A stretch of DNA of 64,000 nucleotides from Hermodice carunculata (taxonomy: Eukaryota > Annelida > Polychaeta > Eunicida > Amphinomidae), in the NCBI GenBank assembly GCA_964020975.1, contig OZ026624.1:69498591-69562590 (forward strand), given 5' to 3'. Every line of letters begins with the position of its first letter. Within the stretch, counting starts at the first letter, position 1. Positions 1 through 11,925 of this stretch are shown piece after piece. Both the position numbers and the translations under genes were made by a program. The notes beneath the pieces are model-generated. The model did no database searches. It was not told the DNA's origin and saw nothing but the letters and a program-made list of their open reading frames with translations.

Positions 1-710
1 CTCTACCTGCAGCATTACATAGTGTATCTACTTCTTCAAAGTCGAGAGGGGAATCAAAGTAAAGACCCAGATATTTGTATTTGTCCACAATTTTAGCCCG
101 TTATCATGCAAAAAGAACTGAGGGGTTGTGCAATTCTTTTGCTTATTCCTAAAATGAATACAGTTAGTTTTTCCTAAGTTAACTTTCATTCTCCACTGAC
201 AGCACCATCCATATAGACAGTTTAACATGGTTTGATCGTTTTTAGTTTCAGCTATTAATATCAATCATCCGCATACAAAAGTAACGCTAATTCAGGATTA
301 TTAAGCTTAACGCCACAATGTAAACTGTTAATTTTAGAAGCTAAATCTTTGGAAAAAATCGCCTTGTCTTACCCCCGTGGCCGTTTGAAACCATGCGGTC
401 AAAGTTTAGCCTAGTAGATGCAGCTGTATCCGTATAGAGCAATTTTACAGCTCTATAAAATTTTCCGTCTATATTATACCTGATCATTTTGTACAAAAGT
501 AAATCTCTGTCGACCCAGTCGAAAGCTTAATCAAAATCGATATAGGTAACAAAAGTGTAAAGTCCATTTTTAATTCTATTGCAAATGACTGAAGCTGAGG
601 TAAATGCATGTTCAAAGTGCGACCTTCCGGCTCGAAACCATTTTGCATATAGTTCCAGATCCTCTGAATATATCCTTGAGCGTTTATTCAAAACCGCCGT
701 ATAAACCTAA
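1..710 (-). mobile_element. LINE reverse transcriptase remnant (palm region), 3' half
   Basis: On the minus strand this stretch encodes a decayed non-LTR retrotransposon reverse transcriptase. Reading downward from about 710 I see VLNKRSRIYSEDLE, then a GFRxGRS-like segment, TFVTYIDF with AFDWVDRDLL (the first catalytic aspartate motif), GVRQG, and LALLLYADD (the catalytic YxDD box, about 267-295). After it come ILIAE and CLYGWCCQWRMKVNLGKTN. This order is typical of LINE reverse transcriptases. The frame shifts between YADD and ILIAE, and stops interrupt the rest, so the copy is dead. It runs off the left edge of the window. Its upstream half continues at 1680-2908 beyond an inserted element. 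The exact clade (CR1/L2/Jockey-like) is not settled. Confidence 0.85.
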
Positions 711-1679
711 GGTGCCTGCTCTTACTTACAGTATACATATAACAGAGTGGTACAAAAATTGCCACTGTGTCTCTGTTTTTGGATACAAGCCCATCGATGT
801 ATACATTTTTAGTTTTGTCAATATGTGTAGTTTCCTTGCATGTAACAATAATATTCTAAGATAAGTTTGTAAAATTTCAGGTCCATTTTATACAAGGGGT
901 CTTACACTTTGGGAAGGGATCAGAACAAAACTTTTCGCATGGAAAGCTTTTAATCAACTGTCATGTAACGACAATAGTTTAACTTAGGTAACCAATTTTT
1001 TTCCTTTCCCTTAAAAGGGATGGTTTTTATGTTATTGAATTTTGAAGCATCTGCAATTAACACTGATAATTTTTTCCACTTTGGAGCTCAAAAAGTAGCA
1101 TTTGAAATTAGAATATTGCCAAACAAAAATGGTTACCTACGTTATACTCTTGTCTTTACATAGCCGTTAATTTCACAGAGATTCATCCATCCAGTTTTGA
1201 GACAGGCAGTCTCAAAATCACCAAGTCTTGTAAAAATTGTTTCTGAGATATTCACTACCAAAGATACCCAAGGAGATTTGTTGACTTTAATAACTCACAA
1301 ATGATATCTGCTTAGGCTATTATTAAGAACGATGACTAATTGCTAATCTCTTAAATTCTGTCATAACTTTGACCTATACACTTAGAAACAATATGGTGGT
1401 TCTAATGAGTCACCTGTGAAATAATCCGCCCACCTGTAACAAAACATCCAGTGAGGCTTTGACTGTGAATGCTTATCTGAACATCACCATTAGTGACCGC
1501 AGCCAATTAACCGACTGAGTCTATAAAGCAGGGACACTTTTTCATCTTAAAGTTTTGCATAGATGTAAACATGTTACAGTGACACTTTTTGGCATGGATA
1601 AAGATTGGTACTTCATCACCTCAAAAGTAACAAAAGCTCAATTTAACTGATTTGTAGGTCTCAGGTAAGTGCCGGTGCC
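711..1679. mobile_element. Non-autonomous DNA element at a TTAA site, inserted in the LINE
   Basis: A 969-bp non-coding segment interrupts the LINE reverse transcriptase. Its ends are imperfect inverted repeats: GGTGCCTGCTCTTAC at the left and, read inward from the right, GGCACCGGCACTTAC. It is flanked by CTAA (707-710) and TTAA (1680-1683). If the segment and one tetranucleotide are taken out, the LINE reading passes from LLSTVS to VYTAVLNKRS in a single frame (with a stop at the TTAA), the expected spacing in this protein. TTAA target duplications are known for the Kolobok and piggyBac superfamilies; the choice between them is inference. No transposase reading is visible inside. Confidence 0.7.
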
Positions 1680-2908
1680 TTAAGAAACTGTGGAGAGAAG
1701 ACTTATACCTCTGTAGTTAAGAGGGACAAAAGGGTCTTTATCCGCTTCCTTGGATATTGGAGATATGACAGATCTAACCCATACAAATGGAGCGAGACCA
1801 CTACTAAAACATTTGCGCGAAAGAGCAACTATTACTGCATACATTCGGATTTTATAATACCTCATTCGGAATCATATCGATTCCGACAGCTTTCTTTTTC
1901 TTAAGCTTAGTAACTACCTTATGTTGGACACTTTATATACAGATAAGTCATCATTTAGAGCTTCATTCTCCGATGTATTATCAAGTTGTTCGGGTTCCAA
2001 ACGCAACTTCTCATTCAGTACTTCTTGGCAAAAAGTCTTAGCATAACTGGCAAATCTGTCGGCCTGTTATACCACCTTTCAAAATCATTCACCTATGAAT
2101 TGCTAACAGCATCCATATCTGTTAATAATTTTGCGTGAGCAGTATAAAGTTGCAATACCATTTCTTTATGGGCCCTTGGGCCTCACTGGTTAATCTGGTG
2201 CCAGAAATCTTTGGGGTTTTCCGTGTTTATTCCTCCTCAATGCGAATCAGCAATCCTTTATTATTGGACCTTTCTGTCTGTCTTAACATTTTGTCCAAAC
2301 GCCGCAAGGGATCATGAGAAATTTTGTCTCAATCTTGCTTTTCCCCACGTGCCCCATTAAAAGAAAGGAACGACCTCTCGGTGGCATGCATTTCTCTCCA
2401 CATTTCAGTTAATTAATCGTCACAGTATGGCTTTTGATTTCGGTAACGTTTGTGGGTCCTTTTTCCGCCCGCCTTGTACCTTATATAATTATCCATTTCA
2501 ATAAATATCGTCGCACACAAAGTACCATGTACTTTATCTAAGTCCCCTTGATGATTTCGACACATCTCAATTCCATTTATGATTTCCATAACAGCTTCCC
2601 TCCAAATATCATTATTCAGGACCCGTTTACGTTATCAAAACAGTATCTACCATAATCCCATTTTGTACATGCTTCTTCATGCCTCGGAGTGTTGTAGCGT
2701 ATCCTTTCTTCGGGCTTGTCTATTATACTCGCAAGCAGTACTGAATGGTCCGGTCTTTTACTTGATTCTGATTGCAGTTGTGTTAGATCAAAATCAAAAA
2801 TCAAATCCATTATACCGCGCACCTTGAAGCCCAAACAGTTTTTGAGAGTATCATACGGCACTAGCGTAAAGTCACCTACTGATCTAACCCGACCAAAAAT
2901 ACACGTAT
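1680..2908 (-). mobile_element. LINE endonuclease end and reverse transcriptase start, 5' part of the same copy
   Basis: Minus-strand remnants of the same LINE lie above the insertion. About 1680-1865 reads GLAPFVWVRSVISPI, then KEADKDPFVPLNYRGISLLST, the finger region of non-LTR reverse transcriptases. About 1860-1935 reads KKKKAVGIDMIPNEVL, the preceding conserved block. Around 2730-2905 there is a segment with GDFT, CLGFKV and SSKRPDHSVL, matching the C-terminal end of the APE-type endonuclease (the SDH-containing motif). The region between carries several frame changes. The copy stops abruptly at 2908, where another repeat begins. Confidence 0.75.
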
Positions 2909-4077
2909 AACTAGAAAAGAAAGATTTGCTTGAAAGCAAATCTGTCTGTGTGTGTGAAAAATTTGCACAGTGCATATTAATTTCCCGCCAAAAGGCACGG
3001 GTTTGACACCTCTCACTCAAGGGGACTTGCAGGCACTTCCCAGTCACAGGCAGGGACACATGCCCTTTCTTAACAATATTAGTGGTTTTCTGACAAATTC
3101 ATGTTTACAAATGCCAATGCCATATCCAACTAGTACCTTGCTATCTGGATATCAGAAGAAATTAGAATTTGCCTGTAAAAAGTATTCTTTATTTCCAAAA
3201 TATCAGCAACATCCCGCTTGCCCACACAGACAAGTGCCCATATGTAGCTACAATTTGTGTTCAACATGATCAAAATTGGATGATAATTGGCCGAGTTATG
3301 GCTAGATAAAAATTTCAAACGACACAATGACCTTGACCTTTGACCTCTGGAGGTCCCATATACATTAAAAAATGTGCAGGGTTACAATATATACAATTTG
3401 AGCTCAACGTGATTAAAATTGGATGAAAATTGACCAAGTTATGGCTGGATGAATATTTCAAAGGTCCGAATGAACTTAACCTTTGACCTTTAAAGGTGAC
3501 ATGTGAATTACAAAAATTTGCAATGTTACAATATCTATAATTTGAGCCCAACATGATCAAAATTGGATTAAAAGTGACCGAGGTATAGCCAGATGAATAT
3601 TTCAAAGGTCTAAATGACCTTGATCTTTGACCTCTAGATGTCACATGTAAGTTTTAAAAATGTGCAGTGTTACAGTAGCTACAATTTGTGTCCAACATGA
3701 TCAAAATTGGATGGAAATTAACTGAGTTATGGCTGGATGAATATTTCAAACGTACAAATGACCTTGACCTCTGACCTTTAGAGGTCACATGTAAAATACA
3801 AAAATGTGCAGTGTTACAATATCTACAATTTGGGTCCAACATCATCAAAATCGGATGAATACTTTGGAAGCCAGAAGCAATTGATTTTTTTTAATTGCCT
3901 TAATTTGCATAATTTTCAAAATCTTGACTATTCAGAACGATATGCAAAACTTCACTGCAAGTGCTATACCCATGCAAAGTTTGAAGTTTCTAGCTTGCAC
4001 GGTGTCTGAGTTGAAGACGACACAAAAATCTGGCTGAAAGAAAGATAGGAAAAAAGAAAGAAAGAAAGATAGGAAAA

Positions 4078-4109
<32 letters not shown>

Positions 4110-4135
4110 AAAAAAGAAAGAAAGAAAGAATATTG
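2909..4135 (+). mobile_element. Tandem-core element, copy 1 (pearl / HINE-like), with (GAAA)n tail
   Basis: The element begins AACTAGAAAAGA and then carries a perfect 9-bp-arm palindrome (GATTTGCTT / AAGCAAATC, 2923-2942). Four to five tandem units of about 143-146 bp follow (units begin near 3249, 3393, 3535, 3680, 3824; marker ACAATTTGnG and CCAACATGATCAAAATTGGA). Next is a unique segment with TTTGCATAATTTT and AGTTTGAAGTTTCTA, then a (GAAA)n run (about 4036-4130). Short ATATTG/CAATAT arms follow the run. Head palindrome, tandem core, simple repeat and terminal hairpin are the layout known for oyster pearl elements and Helentron-associated elements. It abuts the LINE endonuclease, so it probably inserted there. 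It is non-coding. Confidence 0.7.
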
Positions 4136-4139
4136 GGTA

Positions 4140-4680
4140 AAACAATATACATAAATATCCATACAATTATCCCAAATTATTGGTATATTGAAACGATTAT
4201 CTTATTTCCTACCTTACCAACAACATATGTTGATTTACAAATCACTCTTCCCCCATGTTAATTATTGTATTTTGACTTGGGGTTTTACTTCTGGTCGTAT
4301 TTTGATGCTTCAAAAACAAGCTATTCGATTAATTAGTTCTGCTAGATTCCGTGCACATGCATATATAAAAAGCTGCTTACTTTGAAAGTAGAAGATATTA
4401 TGCGTGTTGGAGCTTTGAAAATTTATTTTAGATATATGAACAATGAATTACCACAATATTTTACTGGCATGTTTGCCACTAGACGCCCTGTTCATGTATA
4501 TAATACCCGAAACAGAGATTCAACTCATACAGCTATTCCAAGAAGAATCATAACCAAAAATTCAATTAGATATTATTTGCCAAATTTACTTCAGGGACTA
4601 GAAGACTTAACAACAGTCAGATTAGTTTTTGTTGAATATTAAATCGTGTGCTCTACAATATTCATTTCAACCCATAAAAA
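4140..4680 (+). mobile_element. LINE 3' fragment (C-terminal part of reverse transcriptase ORF)
   Basis: Plus-strand readings FLPYQQHMLIYKSLFPHVNY, then TWGFTSGRILMLQKQAIRLI with SSARFRAHAYIKS, are the region C-terminal to the reverse transcriptase palm of CR1/Jockey-like LINEs (usual pattern: YYSLxxPHLxYCxxxWG then LQKRAxRxI). The frame changes once near 4380. It then continues as KVEDIMRVGALKIYFRYMNN, LPQYFTGMF, YNTRNRDS and KNSIRYY, also typical of this tail. Codons end at 4642. It lies opposite in strand to the LINE at 1-2908, so it is a separate insertion. Confidence 0.8.
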
Positions 4681-5573
4681 CTACATATTTCATGAAAGGA
4701 GACATCCTGATAAATGCAAAACCAGCAACAGATTTTTTGTACCTGTTCAGTCAATAAATCTTAATTAGTTTATAAATTACAATTAAATTTTTCATATTTT
4801 GAGTATAAACAAAAAATAGCTCAAACACATTTCCTGATAAACATTTGGTTTTGATCAAAATAGACAGAGCACATTTTTTGGCTGCAAAATCGTATCTCAA
4901 ATTTTTCATAAAGGGTTTAGTTCAAGTTTTACAGCTTTTAAAATTTGATTCAAAATTTTATTTTTATTTATTTTTTTAATAAAATCAGGGATCTATAAAA
5001 AATTAAAAACAAAATCTAAGATACGTTTTTTTAGACACAGGGGCTAGCTTTAATTTGTTGTTACACGGTAACTTGTATGTCAATATTTGAACATGCTATT
5101 ATTTATTTTATGTAAATTTTGCTAATTTAAATAGAACTAAATTGAAATAATTGAAATGTTTAAATCTGAAATTCAATAGTGAATTTAAATTTATACAAAT
5201 ATTTTCTTTCAGAAAATATATGCGTTTGATTGTCTTGCATGAAAAACAAATGAAATGATTACATATTTCTACATGGAACTAACAAAGTGTGCTAGTGACT
5301 TAAAGAAATGCCACCATGTATCACCAATAAAATCTACACACATTCATGTGATGGTTTCTCTGAATATATTAACAATTACTTTCTGAATCAGTACTCTGAG
5401 TTTTGTACAACTGCAAATTTGTTGCATTTGTAATAATAAAGTAGGGCCTGTACGATAGTCTGGTATCTATTGTTGTGTACATATCTTTGCATATCATTCT
5501 TGGTTGTAACTTTCTCAAACCGAACTGATACGATGTACGGTACTCTATGAATCAGATATAATTATTTCATAGG
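4681..5573. other. AT-rich interval, nothing assigned
   Basis: Long A and T runs, no credible coding frame on either strand, and no repeat I could pair elsewhere in the window. Confidence 0.5.
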
Positions 5574-6450
5574 TGGCCCCAATGATAGCGGAATATAGGG
5601 GAAGGTTGCTGGGATTGGACCACTGCCTCGATTGGACCACTTCTCTCCTGAAGCCCCTTTGTGTCGAGAAGTCTGGTTGACTATTGTAACTACTTCCTTT
5701 GAAACTTTCCAGAACGCCATGAAAAGTGTGGGTACCAGTCTCCTCATTTTGCTGTAAATTTGTGCAGATTAATGAATTAAACTGTCAAGGCTGATCTAAC
5801 TTTAGGGTGGCACATTATTGGGTGTAAAATCAAGTTAACAACTCGTTTTGAAACAGAATGTTAGTTGTATCATAGGAATAAAGGTTCACTTCAGAAAGTC
5901 TAAACATAGTTTCAGAAAAACATTCGGGGTCAAGGTCAATATTAATTTATTCAAAGTAGTGTCCAGTTGCCTCGATTGGAACCAAAAAATTTCCTTGATT
6001 GGACCGTTTGTGCCTTGGTGGTTCAATCGAGGAGATGGTGGTCCAATTCAGGGTACATGTTATTTTTGGTCTGAAAGTGGACATATGGGCCAAATTAAAA
6101 AAAATCATAATTGAAGTTTTAATATTATCTCACAAAATTAAGCTCAGAATATAAGAATTCAATCCATTTTTACATTGATGGGTCGGCGGTCCATTTGTGG
6201 AAACCATGTGGTCCAATCTAAAACGAGGTATCCTCGATTGGGACACTTTCATCAAATCTTATTTTTTGTCGTAATTAAATTATTCTTTACATAAACTGGT
6301 CTTTGGTAGTACCATAATAATCTGCTTATAGATGCCGATTCGTTTCATACTTCAAATAGAGAAAAAGTTTCTGTTTTCCTCTAGCAGGCTGATGAAGTTA
6401 GGGGGTCCAATCCCGGCGACCTTCCCCTATATTCCTTAATTGGGGTCATC
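5574..6450. mobile_element. Inverted-repeat DNA element with internal CTCGATTGGACC repeats
   Basis: Left end (CCCCAAT, then GGAATATAGGGGAAGG and GGGATTGGACC) matches the reverse complement of the right end (GGTCCAATCCC, CCTTCCCCTATATTCC, ATTGGGG) over about 45 bp with few mismatches. The interior carries at least five copies of CTCGATTGGACC or its complement, in both orientations. No transposase reading is seen. The superfamily is unknown. Confidence 0.7.
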
Positions 6451-8419
6451 CTGACAAATCGTTGTAGTACAGATTGATTTTCTTTCTTGTACTTTGATTA
6501 AATAGGTTCTTTTCATTTCCTATCAACTGGTTAACTATGAACATACCAAAATGTTATTTCTCTGTCAAATAAATGAATCATGAAACTAGTTTCATATGAA
6601 CATGCAATTTGATATCTGAGAAACACAAAATTCTCCAAGCTGCATATTTCCCGTTAACTTTCATATTTCCGTTTAGAACATTCAAATCTTTATACAGTGT
6701 AAGTCTCTATAAGACTGAAAAAAAAGTGTAGTGAATTCGTATTATTCCTTGTACTGCCTCCAGCATTAAATTATGTATTGAAAGCAAAACCATATTTAAC
6801 GTTAGAGCTGATACAACCAAACCAGAAAGGAACTACAAAGATCTAATAATTTTACTAGTGCTGTACATACATTCCAAGTGAGACTTCTGAAAGTGAAAGT
6901 CAAAATTCGAGTTCTTAATCTTATGTAGGTAGGTATAGAGATACCAATGTGTACATCTACGTTTTCGTTGCTCTTTAGGTGAAGAGAAAGACAGCTTTTA
7001 AGTTGTACCAAACGAAACTACACAGATGCGTATCAGCATACGTTAAGGGGTGAAATGACTGTCCTCATGTACTTATTAAAAGTAATACTACTATAATTAT
7101 GCTCGACGGAATTAACGATTTGACAAGTCTGTCACTGGTTTCAAAATAAAATGGACAAAAGTGATAACCATAATGGCGACATCAGTAGCATGAGTTACAA
7201 TATTGCGTAGAACAGCCTTTGATGTAATATATTGTATTATAATACCAAAAGGCACAGAAAATGTATATTGAAACGTAACGATTATACATGTACCATGCTG
7301 TAGATGTTTAGATAGAACTCCAGACAGTAAATTTGATTGGAAAACGGTGGTCCCAGCTGATTGATTTTATTTTCCAATGTTTTATCTTATTTTATTTTCC
7401 ATTCTTTTATTTATCTGTATTTTTTACATCGCAGAGGTGTTCGATCGAACCCCGGGATCGAACCCCCACTGGATCCGTCGGTGACATCGATAAGAAAGTG
7501 GCACTACGGAAAACACACACAGCAGACGACGCAACGTGTTCTGCAGCGAGGAGCAGATCAGGAAAGAACGGAATAGCATTGGAATAAAATTCGCTGCAGA
7601 AACCCGTTACATTTAGGTTTTTTCCAAAGCAAATACTACATGATGATTGGGTACAAGGTCTGTAAATTGTTGTCAGTTGCTATTTGGAAGTACACTTTAC
7701 CGTACGCACTTAAGTCTTAATAAAGGTCACCTTTGTGTCTGGTCTGGGACCGTGCAAGCTTAAAAATGTTACATAAACATGCTTGCTCTGTTTCGACTTC
7801 CGGTAAAATAATGAACTTTGTGTTTGTTGAGTTCCACGGATTCGTTGGCGTTGGATTTTCAGGCTGGCCGCAACTGAAAGGCAGCATTTAGTGACAACAC
7901 TGCAAACTCTTCTGTTTCGCCGCCGGAACTTTATAATCCCGTTGTAAGGTGACTGTTGACAGTGTCATAGGTTCCTAGTATATCGTAATGGAAGAATTGA
8001 ATTGAATTCATTGCATGCAAGGAGGGATCAAGCATGGAGATTAATACATCCTAACCTAAGCATGACTGGTCAACAGCGCCGTCCATTGTGTAACCTCCGT
8101 GTAACCAACGCAGAACAGGCGTGTCAGTTTTATTTGATTTTGAGTTTATTAAGATTGTGGAAATCGTACGTAATAAGCGCATAGATTCTGGTCCTGGAGT
8201 TCAAATCAAGGGCCTTTGATAAATGCAATTTAAGTCGAAGAGCTGCCATGCCATGGGGGTGGGCGTGGGGTGAGTGGGCAGGTAAGGACGGGCAAGCTTT
8301 AGACTTCGTGTGTTGTTTGTACGTGCATGTTCATGCTGTACAAGTTTGGTTGTCTGGGAATCTAATGGCACAGTGGCAAGCTGGCACTAGGGATCCAGGC
8401 CCTGGCCAGGTTCCCCATG
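6451..8419. other. Unassigned interval with a GC-richer island at 7430-7600
   Basis: Mostly AT-rich sequence without a supported gene. Positions 7430-7600 are distinctly richer in G and C (CGAACCCCGGGATCGAACCCCC and on) and open in two overlapping frames of about 70-85 codons. I recognise no domain. It may be a remnant of an element or a short exon. Confidence 0.4.
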
Positions 8420-8700
8420 CACCCACAGCAGGGGGTGGGTCTAATCACCGAAGGACACCAGATGACACCGAAGGACACCTTAGGACACCAAAAGACACCG
8501 ACACACACCGAAGGACACCGAAAGACGCCTAATTTTGTGTTTTAATTGTAACCTGGGGACAATTAGTGGTCCAACTCGGATCAATTTTGTCACTAGCAGA
8601 TTCAATATTTCTTTCCTTTTTTCTTTTTGACCAATAAATTGTAATTCCGACCAATGTGATCTACCTATCAGATGCGCCAGAAACTACGTACACCATTTAT
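8420..8700 (+). repeat. Dispersed repeat copy A, with ~10-bp GGACACCGAA tandem motif
   Basis: Starts near GGGTCTAATCACCG and runs through about eight variants of a 10-bp motif (GGACACCGAA) at 8449-8526. It then passes CCTAATTTTGTGTTTTAATTG, GTAACCTGGGGAC, CCAACTCGGA, GACCAATGTGATCTACC and CAGATGCGCCAGAAACTACG. The same order appears in reverse complement at 11610-11925. It is non-coding, and the family is not recognised. Confidence 0.75.
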
Positions 8701-9329
8701 ATAATTATATAACTTAGTTACGCTTCTGACTCGTATGGCATACTAAAGCCAAAGGCCGTCCGTGGGGGTAGAACGATGCTAAAGGTTATAGCATGAGATC
8801 TCACATACATGATTCTATATATTCTGCTGCACGGTACCATATCATGTGTACATATGTTGTTTACTGCATTCGTTTTGTTGCTATGTCTATGAGGCCCTTC
8901 ATATGTGTTCTCGGCATGTCAACGTACATCAATACAACACAACACAACAGATTGAACAAACCGTTTCTTTAATTGATACTCGACAGTCCTCGACGTATGA
9001 ATGAGAGTTTAGTGTTTATACACTGACCATGTTGACCCCTACCTATCTACCGCTTATGGTGAATCCTTTTCTCAGGAGTCGTGTACAATGTTGTCACCAT
9101 CTTTAATTCTCCGATTGAAGAGACGAAATTTGCATATATTTATTGACATGTGAAATGGACTTAGTCCGAGAGGTAGCTAAATATTGTGCAGACGGTCTGT
9201 TGAGCACTGCATGCATCCATTTCCTAGTAACAATGTATAGAATTGAAAGAAACGCTTTCCATATCTAATTCATTTTCACTTTAGAATCAACTGTATTGGT
9301 ATCGTAGTTATTTTGTATTGTTTTGATAC
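8701..9329. other. Unassigned interval
   Basis: No coding frame or paired repeat recognised. Confidence 0.4.
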
Positions 9330-9545
9330 CGTGATGTGTATTCTAATTTACATTTTCCGCCCAAAGGGGGCACTTTTTCAGGCATTGCTGGTTAAATACG
9401 GAACTTGGAATTTGACATGTTCAATTTCTGTGTCATTTACCACAGTCGATTAATTGATTGACCAATGGATTGATTTAGATTGTTTGTTTACTCTTTTATA
9501 TATTTTTTATAAATTTTATTTTTATTAATTCAATTTTCATCGCAT
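9330..9545 (+). repeat. Direct repeat, first copy
   Basis: Shares with 9737-9925 the stretch TTTACATTTTCCGCCCAAAG, GGGGCACTTTTTCAG, AAATACGGAACTTGG and GATTGATTTAGA in the same order and orientation. Copies are spaced about 407 bp apart. Confidence 0.75.
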
Positions 9546-9736
9546 GTATTGTGTTTTTTCACCCCATCATTGAGGAAATAAATATGGATAAATGTTTCTT
9601 ACAATGTTTATTTTTTCGATCAGGTAGTGATATGATAGGTCAGTATTGTCCTCTGTCCCTTTACTTTGGTCATGAAAATCTTTACTTACTAACTTAATTG
9701 ATTATTCTCAGGTTTAGTTGAGCCTTGAAAGTGACA

Positions 9737-9925
9737 TAGGGTGATGTGCAATATAATTTACATTTTCCGCCCAAAGGGGGCACTTTTTCAGACATTGTTG
9801 GATAAATACGGAACTTGGTATGTTAATTATACGTCTGTGTCAGTTACCACATGTGATTGACTGATTGGCCAATTGATTGATTTAGAGGGTTCTTTTACGC
9901 ATTCCTATATTTTTTATTAATTTTG
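9737..9925 (+). repeat. Direct repeat, second copy
   Basis: Second copy of the repeat at 9330-9545, diverged by scattered substitutions and small gaps. Either a local duplication or two insertions of one element. Confidence 0.75.
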
Positions 9926-11040
9926 TTTTGTTTGTTTTTTTTTCTCTCTCTCATTTTTCTTACTGCCGATCATCAGCAGACAAATATTTTATGTACATTT
10001 ATCAACCATGTGCATTTTTGGCTTGGGTGATTCAATAACCTTTTAGTGCAAAAACAAAATTTCTTGTGCACTCATGCAGCGTATCTGAACTTAACTTTGT
10101 ATAAATGAAGTTTAGTACCATTCCATGACCTGAAAGTCCCACATTTTAATGTAAGTACGCCATAGTAGCTATCGCATAATGATACAATTCCTGAAATAGA
10201 AGCTTGACCAAGTGAAAAAACGTACAGCCATACAGCGTTACGAAGTCGTGTACCCAAACCGCAATTAATACCAAAATACATTGCAAGACTGAGGATTGAA
10301 GTGCAGTCAAGATAGACAGGATTTTTTCTCTCCCGGGGAAAGCAGAGTGTTAATATAATTGAGTTGTGTCTCCAAACTATAACAAGTTCAAAGGCATGCA
10401 GCCTGCATGTCATCTCCGTCCGACGTCAAATAAACGATTCACAGGCTTCCTCCCTCGGAATTTATGCCTGTGTTGGAAAGAAGAAAAATGATAAGAAAAT
10501 AAACAATTCCACCGATAAGTTTGTTTGTTTGCTTGTATTATATGGCAACAGGAAGTGTAGAATAGCGCCTAAATTTTTTCGTGTACTATTGCGTTCAGTT
10601 TTCCGAAATATTTGGAAAAAGGCTTATCACACAGACACATAATGGCAAATTGAACCGTGGTGCCGCAGCGCGCAACACATGCGATGAGCGTTGCGATGCC
10701 TTTGTTCTGTTCACTTGTGAACAGTAAAAATACGAGTGTAGGCCTGTGCGCGTTTCTGTTTGTGTTAAAGCATTGTATTTAGCATTTTTTAGCCAAGAAT
10801 ATCTTTTTCAGCTGAATGAAATGTTCACAGTTTGACATAGCTATTTCTAACCTGATGTCTTTACTCCTACAACCATCGCATGCACCACAAAATTGGATTG
10901 ATCCGGATCCTGGCAACATTTTAAAGTAATGTTACAGTTGCATTACTGGCTGTGGACATGGTTTGACATACCATACACAATAAATATGTTTTTGTTTAAT
11001 TAAGTTATTCATTCAAGCCTTAGATTGGTTTGATCAACCG

Positions 11041-11075
<35 letters not shown>

Positions 11076-11609
11076 TCTCTCAACTTGCCTGGCTTTGTTT
11101 AATTTTATTTTGTCCAATATGATAAGTAACATATAGTAATTCCATTCTGTTTCTGAACTCAGGAATCCGTATTTTAACATTAGTACCACCTAATTATTTT
11201 TTTTAATCTTTTATTGTCTGCACATATGGCATACATCGGGAGTGGTGGCTACATTTATTTAATCTAGTAACTTTTCTCTGCAATTCATTATTCTCTGTTT
11301 TTAAGCTTTATTATTGTAAAATCTGTCATCAATGTATTATAATCTCGTAAAATTTGGGTACATTTACACCTGTAAAAATCAAGTTACGTGTGTATAAGTT
11401 TCCTTTTGGGAAAATGGGTACAATAGTGAACAAAAATGTGAGCTGTAATTGACGCTTACTGTTGCCAAATAATATAAGCAAACGAAGGGTGCTTGCTTGA
11501 TCCATGTTACAATTGCGAACACAAAATTTAGCATCATCGTACCGCCTCCACCCCCGCCCCCCTCTCACGGAGGCCACTTTAGAATGCCACGAGTCCGAAC
11601 CGTTAGTGC
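9926..11609. other. Unassigned interval with a (CT)n microsatellite at 11045-11081
   Basis: No supported gene. The short open frames here have no recognisable domains. The (CT)n run is interrupted once by CCC. Confidence 0.4.
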
Positions 11610-11925
11610 CAACGTAGCTTCTGGCGCAGTCTGATCGGTAAATCAGATTGGTCGGACCAAATTGTTGGCCTACAGATGAAGAGGAAAGATAATCTTGAAT
11701 CAGCTAATGACAAAAATCCTCCGAGTTGGCCCACTAATTGTAACCTGGGGACAAGCAAGCGCGCGAAGCGCGCTTGCTTATCCCCAGGTTACAATTAAAA
11801 CACAAAATTAGCCGTCTTTCGGTGTCCGTCGGTGTCTTTCGGTGTCCTAAGGTGTCCTGCCGTGTCATCTGGTGTCCTTCGGTGATTAGACTCACCGACA
11901 GCAGGCCTACACCTGCCACGTGTTG
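11610..11925 (-). repeat. Dispersed repeat copy B, with an extra 61-bp palindrome
   Basis: Reverse-complement partner of 8420-8700, including the 10-bp GGTGTCTTTC-type motif (11818-11886), CCGAGTTGG, and CGTAGCTTCTGGCGCAGTCTG. Unlike copy A it contains a 61-bp palindrome at 11736-11796: 29-bp arms with one mismatch around GAA (AATTGTAACCTGGGG, AAGCAAGCGCGC). Copy A has only the first half of it. Confidence 0.75.

Noticed and set aside
2616-3059. A host gene in the 147-codon minus-strand frame
   Set aside because: Its middle is the end of a LINE endonuclease and its start lies in the adjoining tandem-core element, so it is a chance fusion of two repeats.
7361-7576. 2A-like ribosome-skipping peptide (RRGVRSNPGIEP after a hydrophobic stretch)
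   Set aside because: The 2A core needs D-x-E-x-N-P-G-P. Here the Asp, the Glu and the final Pro are all absent, and the frame competes with another open frame.
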